Of a DNA stretch of 58,172 nt, positions 45,145-54,333 are shown in pieces; the stretch's first letter is position 1, and each line of letters starts with the position of its first letter. The translations under genes were made by a program, and so were the position numbers. Below the pieces are notes generated by a model that had not been told where the DNA came from, ran no database searches, and saw only the letters and a list, made by a program, of their open reading frames with translations. Source of the DNA: Desulfobacteraceae bacterium UBA2174 (GTDB taxonomy: Bacteria > Desulfobacterota > Desulfobacteria > Desulfobacterales > UBA2174); the NCBI GenBank assembly GCA_002327445.1, contig DCWA01000038.1:270-58441 (forward strand), read 5' to 3'.

Positions 45145-47559
45145 ATGAAAATCCTCAAGAAGGTGGCCCTGGGTATTTTGTTGATCCTGGTGATCGCGGG
45201 GGCGGGCGGCTACGCCTACCTGCGGCATATCGCCAACCGCGGTGTTCCTGAATACCAGGGACAGGTGGCCCTGAAACATCTCAGGGCGCCGGTCACCGTC
45301 TACCGGGATGCGTTTGCCGTGCCCCATATCTACGCCAGCCACGAAACGGACCTCTACCGGGCGGTGGGCTGGTGCATGGCCCAGGACCGGCTTTTTCAGA
45401 TGGACCTGATCCGCAGGGTGACCACCGGCCGCCTCTCGGAGGTGATCGGTGAAAAGACCCTGGGCGTCGATCACCTCATGCGCGCCTTGCGCATCACGGA
45501 AAAATCCACCGCCATGCTCGCCGACGCCGGCGCCGACGAAGTGGCCGTGCTGGATGCCTTTGCCGACGGCGTCAACCAGTACATCGAAACTCACCGCAAC
45601 CGTCTGCCGCTGGAATTCACCCTTCTCGGATACACCCCCGAGCCGTGGGAGCCCGTGCACAGCCTCAACGTGGCCGGCTACATGGCCTTCGACCTGTCCT
45701 CCGGCTGGAAGCCCGAAATTTTCTTTTATCGGCTTGCCCAGCATCTCGGAGAAGACCGAGCCCGGCAGCTGTTGCCGCGATGGTCGGCGGATGCGCCGGT
45801 CGTTTACCCTGAATCCGGCGTTCTCCCGTCCCAAGCAACCATCGGCCATCACCTGCTTTCTCACGCGGACACCCTCGGCGAGCTGGGTCTGACGGTGTTT
45901 TGCGGCAGCAACAACTGGGCCGTCTCCGGCGCCCGGAGCACCACCGGCAGCCCGATTCTGGCCAACGATATGCACCTGGGCCTCAGTGCGCCGGGAATCT
46001 GGTACCAGATGCACCAGGTGCTCGAAGGGGAGTTCAACATCACCGGGGTCATCGTTCCCGGCCAGCCGTACATCACCGCCGGCCACAACGACCATCTGGC
46101 GTGGGGGTTCACCAACGTCATGGTGGACGACATGGATTTCTACCTGGAGAAGATCAATCCGCAGAACCCGGAGGAATACGCATTCAACGGATCTTGGCGC
46201 AAGGTAAACGTGCGCCGGGAGGCCATCGGCGTCAAGGGCGGCAAGGTCGAGGAACGCATTCTGCGCTTCACCCACCGCGGCCCCCTGGTTTCACCCCTGC
46301 AGGATACCGGTGGTGCGTCCATCTCCATGCGTTGGACCGGCAACGAAGCCAGCAGTGAACTGCGCAGCCTCCACCTGCTGCGCCGCGCCCGCAACTGGGC
46401 CGACTTCAAGAATGCCATGGAAACCTTCCGGGCCGTGAGCCAGAACGTGATCTACGCCGACGCGGACGGCAACATCGGGTTGTACTGCTGCGCCAGCGTA
46501 CCGATCCGCCCCGACGGTAACGGGATCGCCGTCATGCCCGGATGGACCGACGCCCACGACTGGAAAGGGATGGTGCCCTTCGACGTCATGCCCCACGCCT
46601 TCAACCCGCCCGGCGGGCAGCTTGCCTCGGCCAACAACCGCACCGCTCCAGAGGACTATCCCTACTACATCGGCAACTGGTATGCCCCCGACTACCGCTT
46701 CCGTCGCATCGAAGAGATGCTGGAGGCCAAGGAACGCCACTCGGTGGATGATTTTGGTCGGATGCAGGCGGACTGGCAGTCGACGATGGCGGCGGACCTG
46801 CGCCCGCGGATCCTATCCAGTATCGAGGCGGCTCCGGTTTTGAACGCACTGGAAAAGCGGTGTCTCGAGATTCTGGGCGCCTGGGACGGCGTGATGGGTC
46901 CGGACAGCGCGGCCGCCGCGATTTTCGACGGGTTTTACGTCAAGCTGATCTCGAATCTGCTGGGCGATGAATTGGGGCCGGATCTGTTGCGGGACTTTTT
47001 GGCTCAGGGGCACGTGGTCAACCTCACCCTCCAGCGCTTGTGGCAGGATCCGGCCGCCGCCTGGTACGACGATGTGGCCACCACCGACCGCCGGGAGGGT
47101 TTCGCGGACATCGTGGTCCGGAGTTTTGCCGATGCCGTGGCCGGGCTGGCGGAAAAGCAAGGGGATGATCCAGCCGCCTGGCGATGGGGAGACATCCACC
47201 CGTTGACCCTGAACCATCCCTTGGGCAGCGTGCGGATTCTGGACCGGCTTTTCAACCTCAACCGCGGCCCCTATCGGACCGGCGGCTCTCGGCACACCGT
47301 GTGTCCCTTCCAGTACAGATACACCGATCCGTTCAAGGTCGACCACGGGGCATCCCACCGGCACATCTATACCCCGGCCGACTGGGACGGCTCGCTCACC
47401 GTGATTCCCACCGGCATCTGCGGGGTTCCAGCCAGCCCCCACTACTGCGACCAGACGGAAATGTATCTGGAGAACCGATACCACCCGGATCATTTTTCCA
47501 GGGAGAAGGTGCTGGAGGACGCCAGGTATCGGATGACCCTTTCGCCGGCCGCGCCCTGA
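45145..47559 (+). CDS. Penicillin-acylase-family Ntn hydrolase
   Basis: 804 residues with an N-terminal signal anchor (LGILLILVIAGAGGYAYL). The Ntn nucleophile is Ser255 in CGSNNWAVSG, expected to become the beta-chain N-terminus after autocleavage; an alpha region (about 30-220) and GWTDAHDWKG follow the family plan. Members cleave amides such as penicillin G or acyl-homoserine lactones; the natural substrate here is unknown. ATG 45145 is preceded by AAGGAGG. An inverted repeat lies just after the stop (47560-47625). Probably periplasmic. Confidence 0.9.
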   Translation: MKILKKVALGILLILVIAGAGGYAYLRHIANRGVPEYQGQVALKHLRAPVTVYRDAFAVPHIYASHETDLYRAVGWCMAQDRLFQMDLIRRVTTGRLSEVIGEKTLGVDHLMRALRITEKSTAMLADAGADEVAVLDAFADGVNQYIETHRNRLPLEFTLLGYTPEPWEPVHSLNVAGYMAFDLSSGWKPEIFFYRLAQHLGEDRARQLLPRWSADAPVVYPESGVLPSQATIGHHLLSHADTLGELGLTVFCGSNNWAVSGARSTTGSPILANDMHLGLSAPGIWYQMHQVLEGEFNITGVIVPGQPYITAGHNDHLAWGFTNVMVDDMDFYLEKINPQNPEEYAFNGSWRKVNVRREAIGVKGGKVEERILRFTHRGPLVSPLQDTGGASISMRWTGNEASSELRSLHLLRRARNWADFKNAMETFRAVSQNVIYADADGNIGLYCCASVPIRPDGNGIAVMPGWTDAHDWKGMVPFDVMPHAFNPPGGQLASANNRTAPEDYPYYIGNWYAPDYRFRRIEEMLEAKERHSVDDFGRMQADWQSTMAADLRPRILSSIEAAPVLNALEKRCLEILGAWDGVMGPDSAAAAIFDGFYVKLISNLLGDELGPDLLRDFLAQGHVVNLTLQRLWQDPAAAWYDDVATTDRREGFADIVVRSFADAVAGLAEKQGDDPAAWRWGDIHPLTLNHPLGSVRILDRLFNLNRGPYRTGGSRHTVCPFQYRYTDPFKVDHGASHRHIYTPADWDGSLTVIPTGICGVPASPHYCDQTEMYLENRYHPDHFSREKVLEDARYRMTLSPAAP

Positions 47560-47709
47560 CGGTTTTCGAAGTCGCCGGATGTTTCCATACGCAGCCGGTG
47601 GTCGTCACGTTGTCGGCGAAAACCGAATGTTCAGGCTCTCATTGTCATAACTTTTTGAAATGACGGGGAATTTGTAAATGCCCGCTTGACTGGTCTGATG
47701 AGTATGCTA

Positions 47710-47726
47710 TGCATGGTTTCCATGCA
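47710..47726. promoter_or_regulatory. Palindrome at the start of the FadR-like regulator gene
   Basis: TGCATGG-TTT-CCATGCA, perfect 7-bp arms around TTT. It overlaps the likely start codon and lies next to TTGACT (47686), a possible -35 box. This position suits an autoregulatory operator of the GntR-type gene it overlaps; function is inferred. Confidence 0.45.
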
Positions 47727-48444
47727 AACCAAACTGGTCAAGATTTCCACTGTCGATGCGGTGGTCAACCACATCAAGGCGCGGATCGCCTCCGGTCACC
47801 TGCCGCCTGATGCCAAGCTGCCCAGTGAACGGGAGCTGCAAGTGCAGCTCGGGGTGAGCCGGTTTACCCTTCGGGAGGGGCTGGCCCGCCTCCAGGCCCT
47901 GGGGCTGCTGCGCATCGAACACGGCCGGGGGGCCTTCGTGCGGCCCGACGTCAGCCGCCGCAGCCTCGAAGATGTGCTCAGCCCCATGTTTTCCCACCGC
48001 AACCCGCAGCATTTGACCGACCTGATGCAGGCCAGGGCGTTGATCGAAGGGGAAGTGGCGGCCCAGGCGGCCGCCGGGCGCAGCGAAGCGGACCTGGTCT
48101 GCCTGGAGGCCCATCTGGCCGAGGGATGCCGCTGCCTCGACGATCCGTCCGCTTTCGGGAAGCACGATTTCGACTTTCACCAGGCACTGGCCCGCATCGC
48201 GGATAATGCCTTCTACCGGCTCTTTCTGGAAGCCATCGCCGCGCCGGTGGGCGAATTTCTGGCCGATCACGCTCTTTCGGCCCAAAACCGGCAAGCGGCG
48301 GCGGATAGCCACCAGGCCATCGTCGAAGCGATTCGCCGGCGCGCGCCGGATCAGGCCCGGGACCTGACCCGCCGCCATATCGGCGCCTGCCATGCCAATT
48401 ACCAAAAAGGGCAATCCGGTCCACTCTCCAAGGAGGCTTTATGA
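47722..48444 (+). CDS. FadR/GntR-family (FCD) transcriptional regulator
   Basis: About 240 residues. Winged helix (AKLPSERELQVQLGVSRFTLREGLARLQALGLLRIEHGRGAFV) is the GntR signature. The C-terminal helical FCD domain has D..H..L, with HDFDFHQALA, and LTRRHIGA placed to bind a metal ion and carboxylate ligand. ATG 47722 is the last of several possible starts (47698, 47704, 47713) and is weakly supported, with no clear Shine-Dalgarno. It overlaps the aminotransferase gene in ATGA and very likely controls it. Confidence 0.85.
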   Translation: MQTKLVKISTVDAVVNHIKARIASGHLPPDAKLPSERELQVQLGVSRFTLREGLARLQALGLLRIEHGRGAFVRPDVSRRSLEDVLSPMFSHRNPQHLTDLMQARALIEGEVAAQAAAGRSEADLVCLEAHLAEGCRCLDDPSAFGKHDFDFHQALARIADNAFYRLFLEAIAAPVGEFLADHALSAQNRQAAADSHQAIVEAIRRRAPDQARDLTRRHIGACHANYQKGQSGPLSKEAL

Positions 48445-49556
48445 GCATTAACTTGTTGGATTCATTGACTGAAACCCTACTGATGGGCCCTGGCCCCGCC
48501 TGTGTTCCCCCCGCGGTGTACCAGGCCATCGCCAAGCCGACCATCGGTCACCTCGACCCCCGCTTCATCGCCATCATGGATGAGATCAAGGCGCGTCTGC
48601 AGCAGGTGATGCAGACCCGGAACCGTCTCACCCTGCCCATTTCCGGTACGGGAAGTGCCGGCATGGAAACCGCTTTCGTCAACCTGGTGGAACACGGGGA
48701 CCGGGTCCTGATTCTGAAAAACGGCGTTTTCGGCATGCGCATGGTGGACGTGGCCCAGCGGCTCGGCGCCGAGGTGGACGTGATCGAGTTCGAGTGGGGC
48801 ACCCCGGTGGACGTCGAGAAGGTCAAGGTTCAACTGGCGTCCCGGTCCTACAAGATCGTGGCGGTGGTGCACGCCGAAACGTCCACCGGGGCGATGAATC
48901 CGGTGGCCGAGATCGGGGCTGCAGTCAAGCCTACCGGCGCCCTGTACCTCGTGGATGCCGTCACCAGCCTGGGCGGCATTCCCGTGGAAACCGACGCTTG
49001 GGGCATCGACGTGATCTACAGCGGCACCCAGAAATGCCTCTCCTGCCCGCCGGGACTGGCCCCGGTGTCGTTTTCCGACCGCGCCGTGGAAACCCTGCGC
49101 GCCCGGCGCACCAAGGTTCCCAACTGGTATCTGGACCTGACGATGATCGTGGACTACTGGCAGGGGGCCAAGCGGGCCTACCACCACACGGCGCCCATCA
49201 ACATGCTCTACGCCATCGATGCGGCCTTGGAGGCCATTCTGGAGGAGGGTCTGGAGGCGGTGTTCGCGCGCCACGCCGAAACGCACCGCCGTTTGGTGGC
49301 GGGCCTGGAGGCCATGGGGTTGTCGATGCCGGTGGCCCCGGCGAGCCGTCTGCCGATGCTCAACGCCGTGCGGGTGCCGGAAGGCGTCGACGAGGCGGCG
49401 GTGCGAAGCCGCCTGCTCAAGGAATTCGACATTGAAATCGGCGCCGGCCTGGGGCCGCTGGCCGGCAAGATCTGGCGCATCGGTCTCATGGGCCACACGG
49501 CCCGGGCGCAAAACGTGGACCGGCTGCTGGATGCCCTGAAAAAAATCCTGTTTTGA
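48441..49556 (+). CDS. Class V aminotransferase, alanine-glyoxylate/serine-pyruvate type
   Basis: 371 residues. It opens LMGPGPACVPPAVYQA; PLP lysine is in IYSGTQKCLSCPPG (SGTQK), with DAVTSLGG upstream. The SGTQKC motif and MGPGP start fit the alanine-glyoxylate aminotransferase/phosphonopyruvate transaminase-like group. It should move an amino group between a small amino acid and a 2-oxo acid. The start overlaps the FadR-type regulator stop, so the two are coupled; an EamA exporter follows 81 bp later. Confidence 0.88.
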   Translation: MSINLLDSLTETLLMGPGPACVPPAVYQAIAKPTIGHLDPRFIAIMDEIKARLQQVMQTRNRLTLPISGTGSAGMETAFVNLVEHGDRVLILKNGVFGMRMVDVAQRLGAEVDVIEFEWGTPVDVEKVKVQLASRSYKIVAVVHAETSTGAMNPVAEIGAAVKPTGALYLVDAVTSLGGIPVETDAWGIDVIYSGTQKCLSCPPGLAPVSFSDRAVETLRARRTKVPNWYLDLTMIVDYWQGAKRAYHHTAPINMLYAIDAALEAILEEGLEAVFARHAETHRRLVAGLEAMGLSMPVAPASRLPMLNAVRVPEGVDEAAVRSRLLKEFDIEIGAGLGPLAGKIWRIGLMGHTARAQNVDRLLDALKKILF

Positions 49557-49637
49557 TTTTTTCCGGGTCTTCGTGGGTGAACATCGCTTTTCGCCAATGG
49601 GCCAACATTGAAACCCGAAACCACTCCGAAACCCGCC

Positions 49638-50528
49638 ATGGAACAGGGAATGCCGCCCGCCTGGGTGGCCTACGCGCTGCTGCCCATCGCACCCCTGTGC
49701 TGGGGCGGCAACATCGTACTGGCCCGGGGGGTGGTCGACATCCTGCCGCCGGTGGGGTTCGCCTTCTGGCGCTGGACCCTGGCTTTTGCCCTTCTGCTGC
49801 CCTTCGCCTGGAGCCGGGCCCGCAAGGATTGGCCCCTGGCCCGGGCCGGCTGGAAGAACCTGCTGGTGCTCGGCATCACGGGCATCGCCGGTTTCAACAC
49901 CCTGCTGTACACCGCCGTGCACACCACCACGGCCATCAACGGCTCCCTGATCCAGACGACCATGCCCGGGTTCATCATCCTGATGTCGGTGACGGTCTTC
50001 GGCGAAAAGGTCTCCCCGGGCCAGTTGGTGGGCGCCGCGGTCTGCGTGCTGGGGGCGGCCCTGGTGGTGCTCCACGGCAACCCGGCGACCCTCTACAAGC
50101 TTGACTTCGCCCTCGGCGACCTGCTGATGATCGTGGCGGTGGTGCTCTACGCCGTCTACTCCCTGGCGCTGAGCCACCGCCCACCGGTTCATCCGCTCAG
50201 CCTGATGCTCTACATCTTTGCCATCGGCGTTTTGGGGCTGTTTCCCGTCTATCTCTGGGAACTGGCCCACCAGGGCGGGTTCGCCGTGACGGGCAAGGTG
50301 CTTCTGAGCATCGGCTACGTGGCGCTGTTTCCCTCCATCGTGGCCTATTTTTGCTGGAACCGGGGCATCGACATCATCGGTCCCAACCTCGGTGGCCTCT
50401 TCATCTGCCTGATTCCCGTCTTTGCTTCCCTGCTCGCCATCGCGCTGCTCGGCGAAACCCTGCGACTCTACCACATCGCCGGCATGTCGATGATCATCGT
50501 CGGCATGTTCATCTTCAGTCGCCGCTGA
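49638..50528 (+). CDS. EamA (DMT) family transporter
   Basis: About 296 residues, ten transmembrane helices in two EamA repeats: APLCWGGNIVLARG and later ALFPSIVAYFCWNRGIDIIGPN, LGETLRLYHIAGMSMI. Members export amino acids or metabolites; being downstream of a class V aminotransferase suggests export of its product. Start ATG 49638 is uncertain; 49650 is another option, and no strong ribosome site is visible. Confidence 0.85.
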   Translation: MEQGMPPAWVAYALLPIAPLCWGGNIVLARGVVDILPPVGFAFWRWTLAFALLLPFAWSRARKDWPLARAGWKNLLVLGITGIAGFNTLLYTAVHTTTAINGSLIQTTMPGFIILMSVTVFGEKVSPGQLVGAAVCVLGAALVVLHGNPATLYKLDFALGDLLMIVAVVLYAVYSLALSHRPPVHPLSLMLYIFAIGVLGLFPVYLWELAHQGGFAVTGKVLLSIGYVALFPSIVAYFCWNRGIDIIGPNLGGLFICLIPVFASLLAIALLGETLRLYHIAGMSMIIVGMFIFSRR

Positions 50529-50621
50529 ACCCGCTCGCTCTTCTCAGGGCTCCGTCAAAGCAAGGGTCTCTGCCCATTTTCTCGCCGAATGTGACCATTT
50601 CCCGCCGATCTTCTCAACTTC

Positions 50622-50760
50622 GGATTCCTCCCTGCCGTTCGGGATGACACGGAAAACAAGCGTCATCCCGAGGAGCAACGCGGCGAGGGATCTATCCGAA
50701 TCGGCCCCCACTTGCCGCCTTATTCCCAACTGCAGATTCCTCGCTGACGCGCGGAATGAC
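50622..50760. repeat. REP-like/MITE-like repeat cluster (three units)
   Basis: Three related units: 50622-50648 (GGATTCCTCCCTGCCG...GGATGAC), 50662-50693 (reverse orientation, GTCATCCCGAGG...GAGGGATCT) and 50734-50760 (AGATTCCTCGCTG...GGAATGAC). Units 1 and 2 form an imperfect inverted pair. The sequence type GTCATnCCGAGnnn...GAGGnATCT is common as dispersed extragenic repeats in many bacteria. Confidence 0.7.
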
Positions 50761-51025
50761 AGCGGGAGGAGGTTGGCATCCAGTGGAGTCGCCGCCGCAC
50801 TATTCGTGCTTGTTCAATACACGAGTTTACGACGAGGGGTCTGCAGGCAAGGACACCGGCGGGAGAAACGCATGAACCAGAAAAAATTCCTCGCAATCCC
50901 GCATGGATGATCTCACAAGCGGTGACGGGGCCGTGTCCTGGTTCTGCCCTCGCTTGACACCCGGCGCAAAATACATATTTTTCCAAACTTTTAACTTTGA
51001 CGAGCACGTAAAAAATCAGACCGCA

Positions 51026-51086
51026 TCACCGAGAACACAGAAGGCATCCATTTGAATTCCCTTTTTTTTCTCTGCGGCCTCGGTGA
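51026..51086. repeat. Imperfect inverted repeat, extragenic
   Basis: TCACCGAGAACACAGA (51026-51041) and TCTGCGGCCTCGGTGA (51071-51086) can pair as a long interrupted hairpin, 91 bp before the FKBP gene. It resembles dispersed extragenic repeats with CACCGAG / CTCGGTG ends; no transposase is near. Confidence 0.5.
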
Positions 51087-51176
51087 ACGTTGTGGTTGAA
51101 CCAGATTTTTTACAAGCGAAGCAACTTTGCCGGGCGACTTTGGAGAAACCGGCCCAACCCAAGGGAGAAACCCATC

Positions 51177-51683
51177 ATGGAACAGGTGGAAAACGGCGTC
51201 TTTGTCAGCGTGGAATACACCGGGACGCTGGCCAACGGAGAAATTTTCGACAGCAGCAAAAACCGTCAGCCGCTGGAAGTGCACATGGGTGCCGGCCAGA
51301 TGATTCCGGGCTTCGAGAAAGCGTTGTTGGGGATGACCATCAACGAGAAGAAAACCTTCACCCTGGAAGCAGATGATGCCTACGGGAGCCGCGACGAAGA
51401 ATTGATGCGGAATTTCCCCCGCAGCAGCACACCTCCGGGCGCGGTGCCGGAAGTGGGCCAGATCGTCGCTCTTCAGACGCCCGACGGGCAGCAGATTCCC
51501 GCCAAGATCGTCAAGGTGGACGACCAGAACATCACCTTGGACATGAACCACCCGCTGGCCGGTGAACCGCTGACCTTCGAGGTGGAGGTTGTCGGCATCA
51601 GCGACACGCCGACCCAGTCCGTGGAAGATTGCGGGGACGGCTGTGGTGACGGCTGCTGCGATGGCTGCTGTGGCTGCTGCTGA
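51177..51683 (+). CDS. FKBP-type peptidyl-prolyl isomerase, SlyD-like with cysteine-rich tail
   Basis: 168 residues. FKBP core with inserted IF domain: VSVEYTGTLANGEIFDSSKNRQPLEVHMGAGQMIPGFEKALLGM, then the IF chaperone region and LTFEVEVVGI. The C-terminal 16 residues, beginning CGDGCGDGCC, have eight cysteines and may bind Ni, Zn or Cu, as the SlyD tail does. It catalyses proline cis-trans isomerisation and may deliver metal, for example to hydrogenases; that role is inferred. ATG 51177 has AAGGGAG before it. Confidence 0.92.
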   Translation: MEQVENGVFVSVEYTGTLANGEIFDSSKNRQPLEVHMGAGQMIPGFEKALLGMTINEKKTFTLEADDAYGSRDEELMRNFPRSSTPPGAVPEVGQIVALQTPDGQQIPAKIVKVDDQNITLDMNHPLAGEPLTFEVEVVGISDTPTQSVEDCGDGCGDGCCDGCCGCC

Positions 51684-51706
51684 AACCCGCATTTGATGTC
51701 TTTGCA

Positions 51707-51736
51707 GCGCCGGGCATTGAGCCCGGCGCGGTTTTT
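51707..51736 (+). terminator. Rho-independent terminator after the SlyD-like gene
   Basis: Stem GCGCCGGGC / GCCCGGCGC (9 bp) with loop ATTGA, followed by GGTTTTTC. It begins 24 bp after the stop. Confidence 0.85.
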
Positions 51737-51836
51737 CGAGCCTTCCAGCTACCGCCTTTCGCCTTTTTTCCCAACTGCAAATTTCCCTTCCGTGCCGCGC
51801 CACGGGCTTGCTACAATGCGCCCCCAAGGAGGCGCC

Positions 51837-53468
51837 ATGTCCACTATTCGCAAGGTCCTGCTCGTTTACACAGATCCTTATTACCTGGTCAAACAGGTGT
51901 ACCCCTACGGTCTGGATCTGCTGGCGGACAGGCTCCGGCAAGATGGCGTCACGGTGCAGGTCGTCTATCCATTCGTGCCCAGCGCCGATCCGGCGGCCAA
52001 CCTGGCCGAGATGGCGGCCGACTTCATCCCCGACCTGGTGGGACTGGGCATCCGCAACATCGATACCTGCATGGCCTGCGAAACCTACGGCGATTGGACC
52101 GGAGACGGATACCGGACCTTTTTCTTCCTGCCCCGGGTGCGCGAGGTTGTGGACGCACTTCGCAGGCTGCTGCCCGGCGTGCCGATGGTCTGCGGCGGCG
52201 GCGCGTTCACGGTGGCGCCCGGGCCGATCCTCGACTATCTCAACCTGGATCTGGGGATTGTCGGTGAAGGAGAAGAGGCCTTGAGCGCCCTGGTGCATGC
52301 GTGGCCGGACGCGGCCCGGGTGGCGCAGATTCCCGGCCTGGTCATGCGTCGCGGGGAAGGGGTCGCCGCAGCGCCCCGCCGCCCGTTCGCCTTTGTTCGG
52401 CCCCACACGCCGGCCCGCGATCCGGGTTTCCGCCACGCCTTGGCCGCCGCGGGGCTGCCGGTACGCGTCAAGCGCGGCTGCAATCAGGGCTGCTCTTTTT
52501 GCGTGGAACCGATCATCGAAGGGCGCACCTTCATCCACCGGGACATCGACGATGTGGTGGCCGAGCTGCGAGCCGCCGACGACCTGGAGACGGTGGACAA
52601 GGTCTTCTTCGTGGACACGGAGTTCAACCTTCCGGACCTCGGCTACGCCACGGCGTTGGTCACGCGGCTGGCCGCCGAGGGTCTGCACCGGCGATTCCGC
52701 TTCGCTTCCCAGTTTCTCCCGCGTCCATTTACCGATGAATTCGCCCGGCTGTTGGCCCAGGCCGGATTCTCGGTGATTCTCACCGGCACCAGCTTTTCCG
52801 ATGCGGTGCTCGATGCCGCCGGGGTCTCCTACCGGCAAGCGGACATTGCCAATGCCCTGGACCTGTGCGCGCGATACGGCATCGACGCCACGGTGGACCT
52901 GATCTTCGGCCTGCCGGGTGAAACTCGCGAGTCCGTGGACCACAGTCTCCGGTGCATGCAGCAATGGCCCCCTACCCCGCTGCGCCGCTATGAGTATACT
53001 GTGGGCGCGCGCATCTACCCCGGCACCCCCCTGGCGCGGCAGGCGGCCGCCCATGACGAGAACGTCTACGGTCCGCTGACGCCGGGCCTGCTGGCGCCGT
53101 GCTTCTACTGTGCCCCGGGTTCTCCTCTGGCGCTCAAGGAGGCGGTGGACGCCCGGGCGCCGGCGCCCATGCGTTTTGACAACGAGATCACCGAATCTTC
53201 CCGGGCCCGTCTGGCGGTGGGCTACCTGGCCGACCGCGATCGCATCGCCGAATCCTGCGAGGTCTTTCTGTCCCTTGACCTGCCGGACAAGTCGGCGGTT
53301 TTCGAGAATCTGTTCCGCCGGTTGGCAGATGCCGGCCGGCTCGACGCGGCGCGCCATGTGGCCGTGGACCTGAGAGATGCCATCGCCGCATCCGGCCACC
53401 CGGCCTACCAGGATCAGGCCGGAGTCGTCGGCCACTACCTGGCCCTGCTGAACCGGGTCTCATCGTGA
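51837..53468 (+). CDS. B12-binding-domain radical SAM protein of unknown substrate
   Basis: 543 residues. Residues 1-150 resemble a B12-binding Rossmann fold, although the DxHxxG motif that binds cobalamin is not visible. The radical SAM core has KRGCNQGCSFCVEP (CxxxCxxC) and the later DLIFGLPGETRES. Related proteins modify tetrapyrroles, lipids or small molecules; the substrate is not readable. ATG 51837 follows AAGGAGG. It is a separate unit converging on the aap operon. A 51-bp segment of it recurs, 46/51 identical, at the window's right edge. Confidence 0.85.
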   Translation: MSTIRKVLLVYTDPYYLVKQVYPYGLDLLADRLRQDGVTVQVVYPFVPSADPAANLAEMAADFIPDLVGLGIRNIDTCMACETYGDWTGDGYRTFFFLPRVREVVDALRRLLPGVPMVCGGGAFTVAPGPILDYLNLDLGIVGEGEEALSALVHAWPDAARVAQIPGLVMRRGEGVAAAPRRPFAFVRPHTPARDPGFRHALAAAGLPVRVKRGCNQGCSFCVEPIIEGRTFIHRDIDDVVAELRAADDLETVDKVFFVDTEFNLPDLGYATALVTRLAAEGLHRRFRFASQFLPRPFTDEFARLLAQAGFSVILTGTSFSDAVLDAAGVSYRQADIANALDLCARYGIDATVDLIFGLPGETRESVDHSLRCMQQWPPTPLRRYEYTVGARIYPGTPLARQAAAHDENVYGPLTPGLLAPCFYCAPGSPLALKEAVDARAPAPMRFDNEITESSRARLAVGYLADRDRIAESCEVFLSLDLPDKSAVFENLFRRLADAGRLDAARHVAVDLRDAIAASGHPAYQDQAGVVGHYLALLNRVSS

Positions 53469-53523
53469 TGGGTGGATTCATCAAGCTGTCCCGACAAGGA
53501 CGCCAATGTCCGCTCAGAATGTC

Positions 53524-54291
53524 TCAGTGCAGAATCTGGCTCAGGAAAAGCTTGGTGCGATCGTGCTGGGGGTTGTTGAAGAATTCGGTGGGCGTGTTTT
53601 CTTCCACGATGCGGCCGTAGTCCATGAACAGCACCCGATGGGCCACGCTGCGGGCAAAGCCCATCTCGTGGGTCACCACCAGCATGGTCATGCCTTCCCG
53701 GGCCAGGCTGATCATCACATCCAGGACCTCCTTGACCATCTCCGGGTCCAGGGCACTGGTGGGCTCGTCGAAGAGCATCACGTTTGGTTTCATGCACAGG
53801 CTGCGGGCGATGGCCACCCGCTGCTGCTGTCCACCGGAGAGCTGGCCCGGGTATTTTCTCGCCTGCTCGGCAATGTGGACCTTTTCCAGGTAGACCATGG
53901 CCATCTCTTCGGCCTCTTTTTTGGGCACCTTGCGCACCCAGATGGGACCGAGCGTCAGGTTTTCAAGAATCGTCAGGTGGGGAAAGAGGTTGAAATGCTG
54001 GAACACCATTCCCACCTCGGCCCGGATCTTTTCGATGTTCTTGATATCGTTGGTCAGTTCGATGCCATCGACGATGATTCGGCCCCGCTGGTGCATCTCC
54101 AGGCGGTTGATGCAGCGGATGAGGGTGGATTTGCCCGAACCGGAAGGGCCGCAGATCACGATGCGCTCACCCCGCGCGACTTTCAGGTGGATGTCATCGA
54201 GTACGTGGAAATCACCGAACCATTTGTGCATTGCGATGATTTCGATGATCGGCGCCCCGCTCTCGCGGGTCTGTGGCTGCTTTTCAGGCAT
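53524..54291 (-). CDS. aapP: Polar amino acid ABC transporter ATP-binding protein (AapP/GlnQ-like)
   Basis: 255 residues. Walker A GPSGSGKST, Q-loop VFQHFNLFPHLT, signature LSGGQQQRVAIARSL, Walker B VMLFDEPTSALDP and switch histidine in VTHEMGFA are complete. It powers uptake of polar amino acids, probably of broad type. Last gene of the aapJQMP operon, 42 bp after aapM. Confidence 0.95.
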   Translation of the reverse strand: MPEKQPQTRESGAPIIEIIAMHKWFGDFHVLDDIHLKVARGERIVICGPSGSGKSTLIRCINRLEMHQRGRIIVDGIELTNDIKNIEKIRAEVGMVFQHFNLFPHLTILENLTLGPIWVRKVPKKEAEEMAMVYLEKVHIAEQARKYPGQLSGGQQQRVAIARSLCMKPNVMLFDEPTSALDPEMVKEVLDVMISLAREGMTMLVVTHEMGFARSVAHRVLFMDYGRIVEENTPTEFFNNPQHDRTKLFLSQILH

Positions 54292-54333
54292 GGGGAATCT
54301 CTTGCGCCCTTTATGGCGAACGAGTTGATGTCC

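Larger units (their letters stand above)
50529..51176. other. Gene-free repeat-rich intergenic region
   Basis: 648 bp between the EamA and FKBP genes. No convincing gene was seen. It holds the REP-like units at 50622-50760 and the inverted repeat at 51026-51086, so it looks like a landing zone for non-coding repeats rather than a lost gene. Confidence 0.6.

Noticed and set aside
47560..47625. Inverted repeat CGGTTTTCG / CGAAAACCG after the penicillin acylase gene as a terminator
   Set aside because: The arms are perfect but 48 nt apart and no T run follows, so a terminator call was not made.
48477..50474. Long open frame opposite the aminotransferase and EamA genes
   Set aside because: Spans two genes in antisense and is composed of His/Gly/Gln-rich sequence; not credible.
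50991..53435. Long open frame opposite the B12-type radical SAM gene
   Set aside because: Antisense shadow with typical low-complexity composition; the radical SAM frame has motifs and a good ribosome site.
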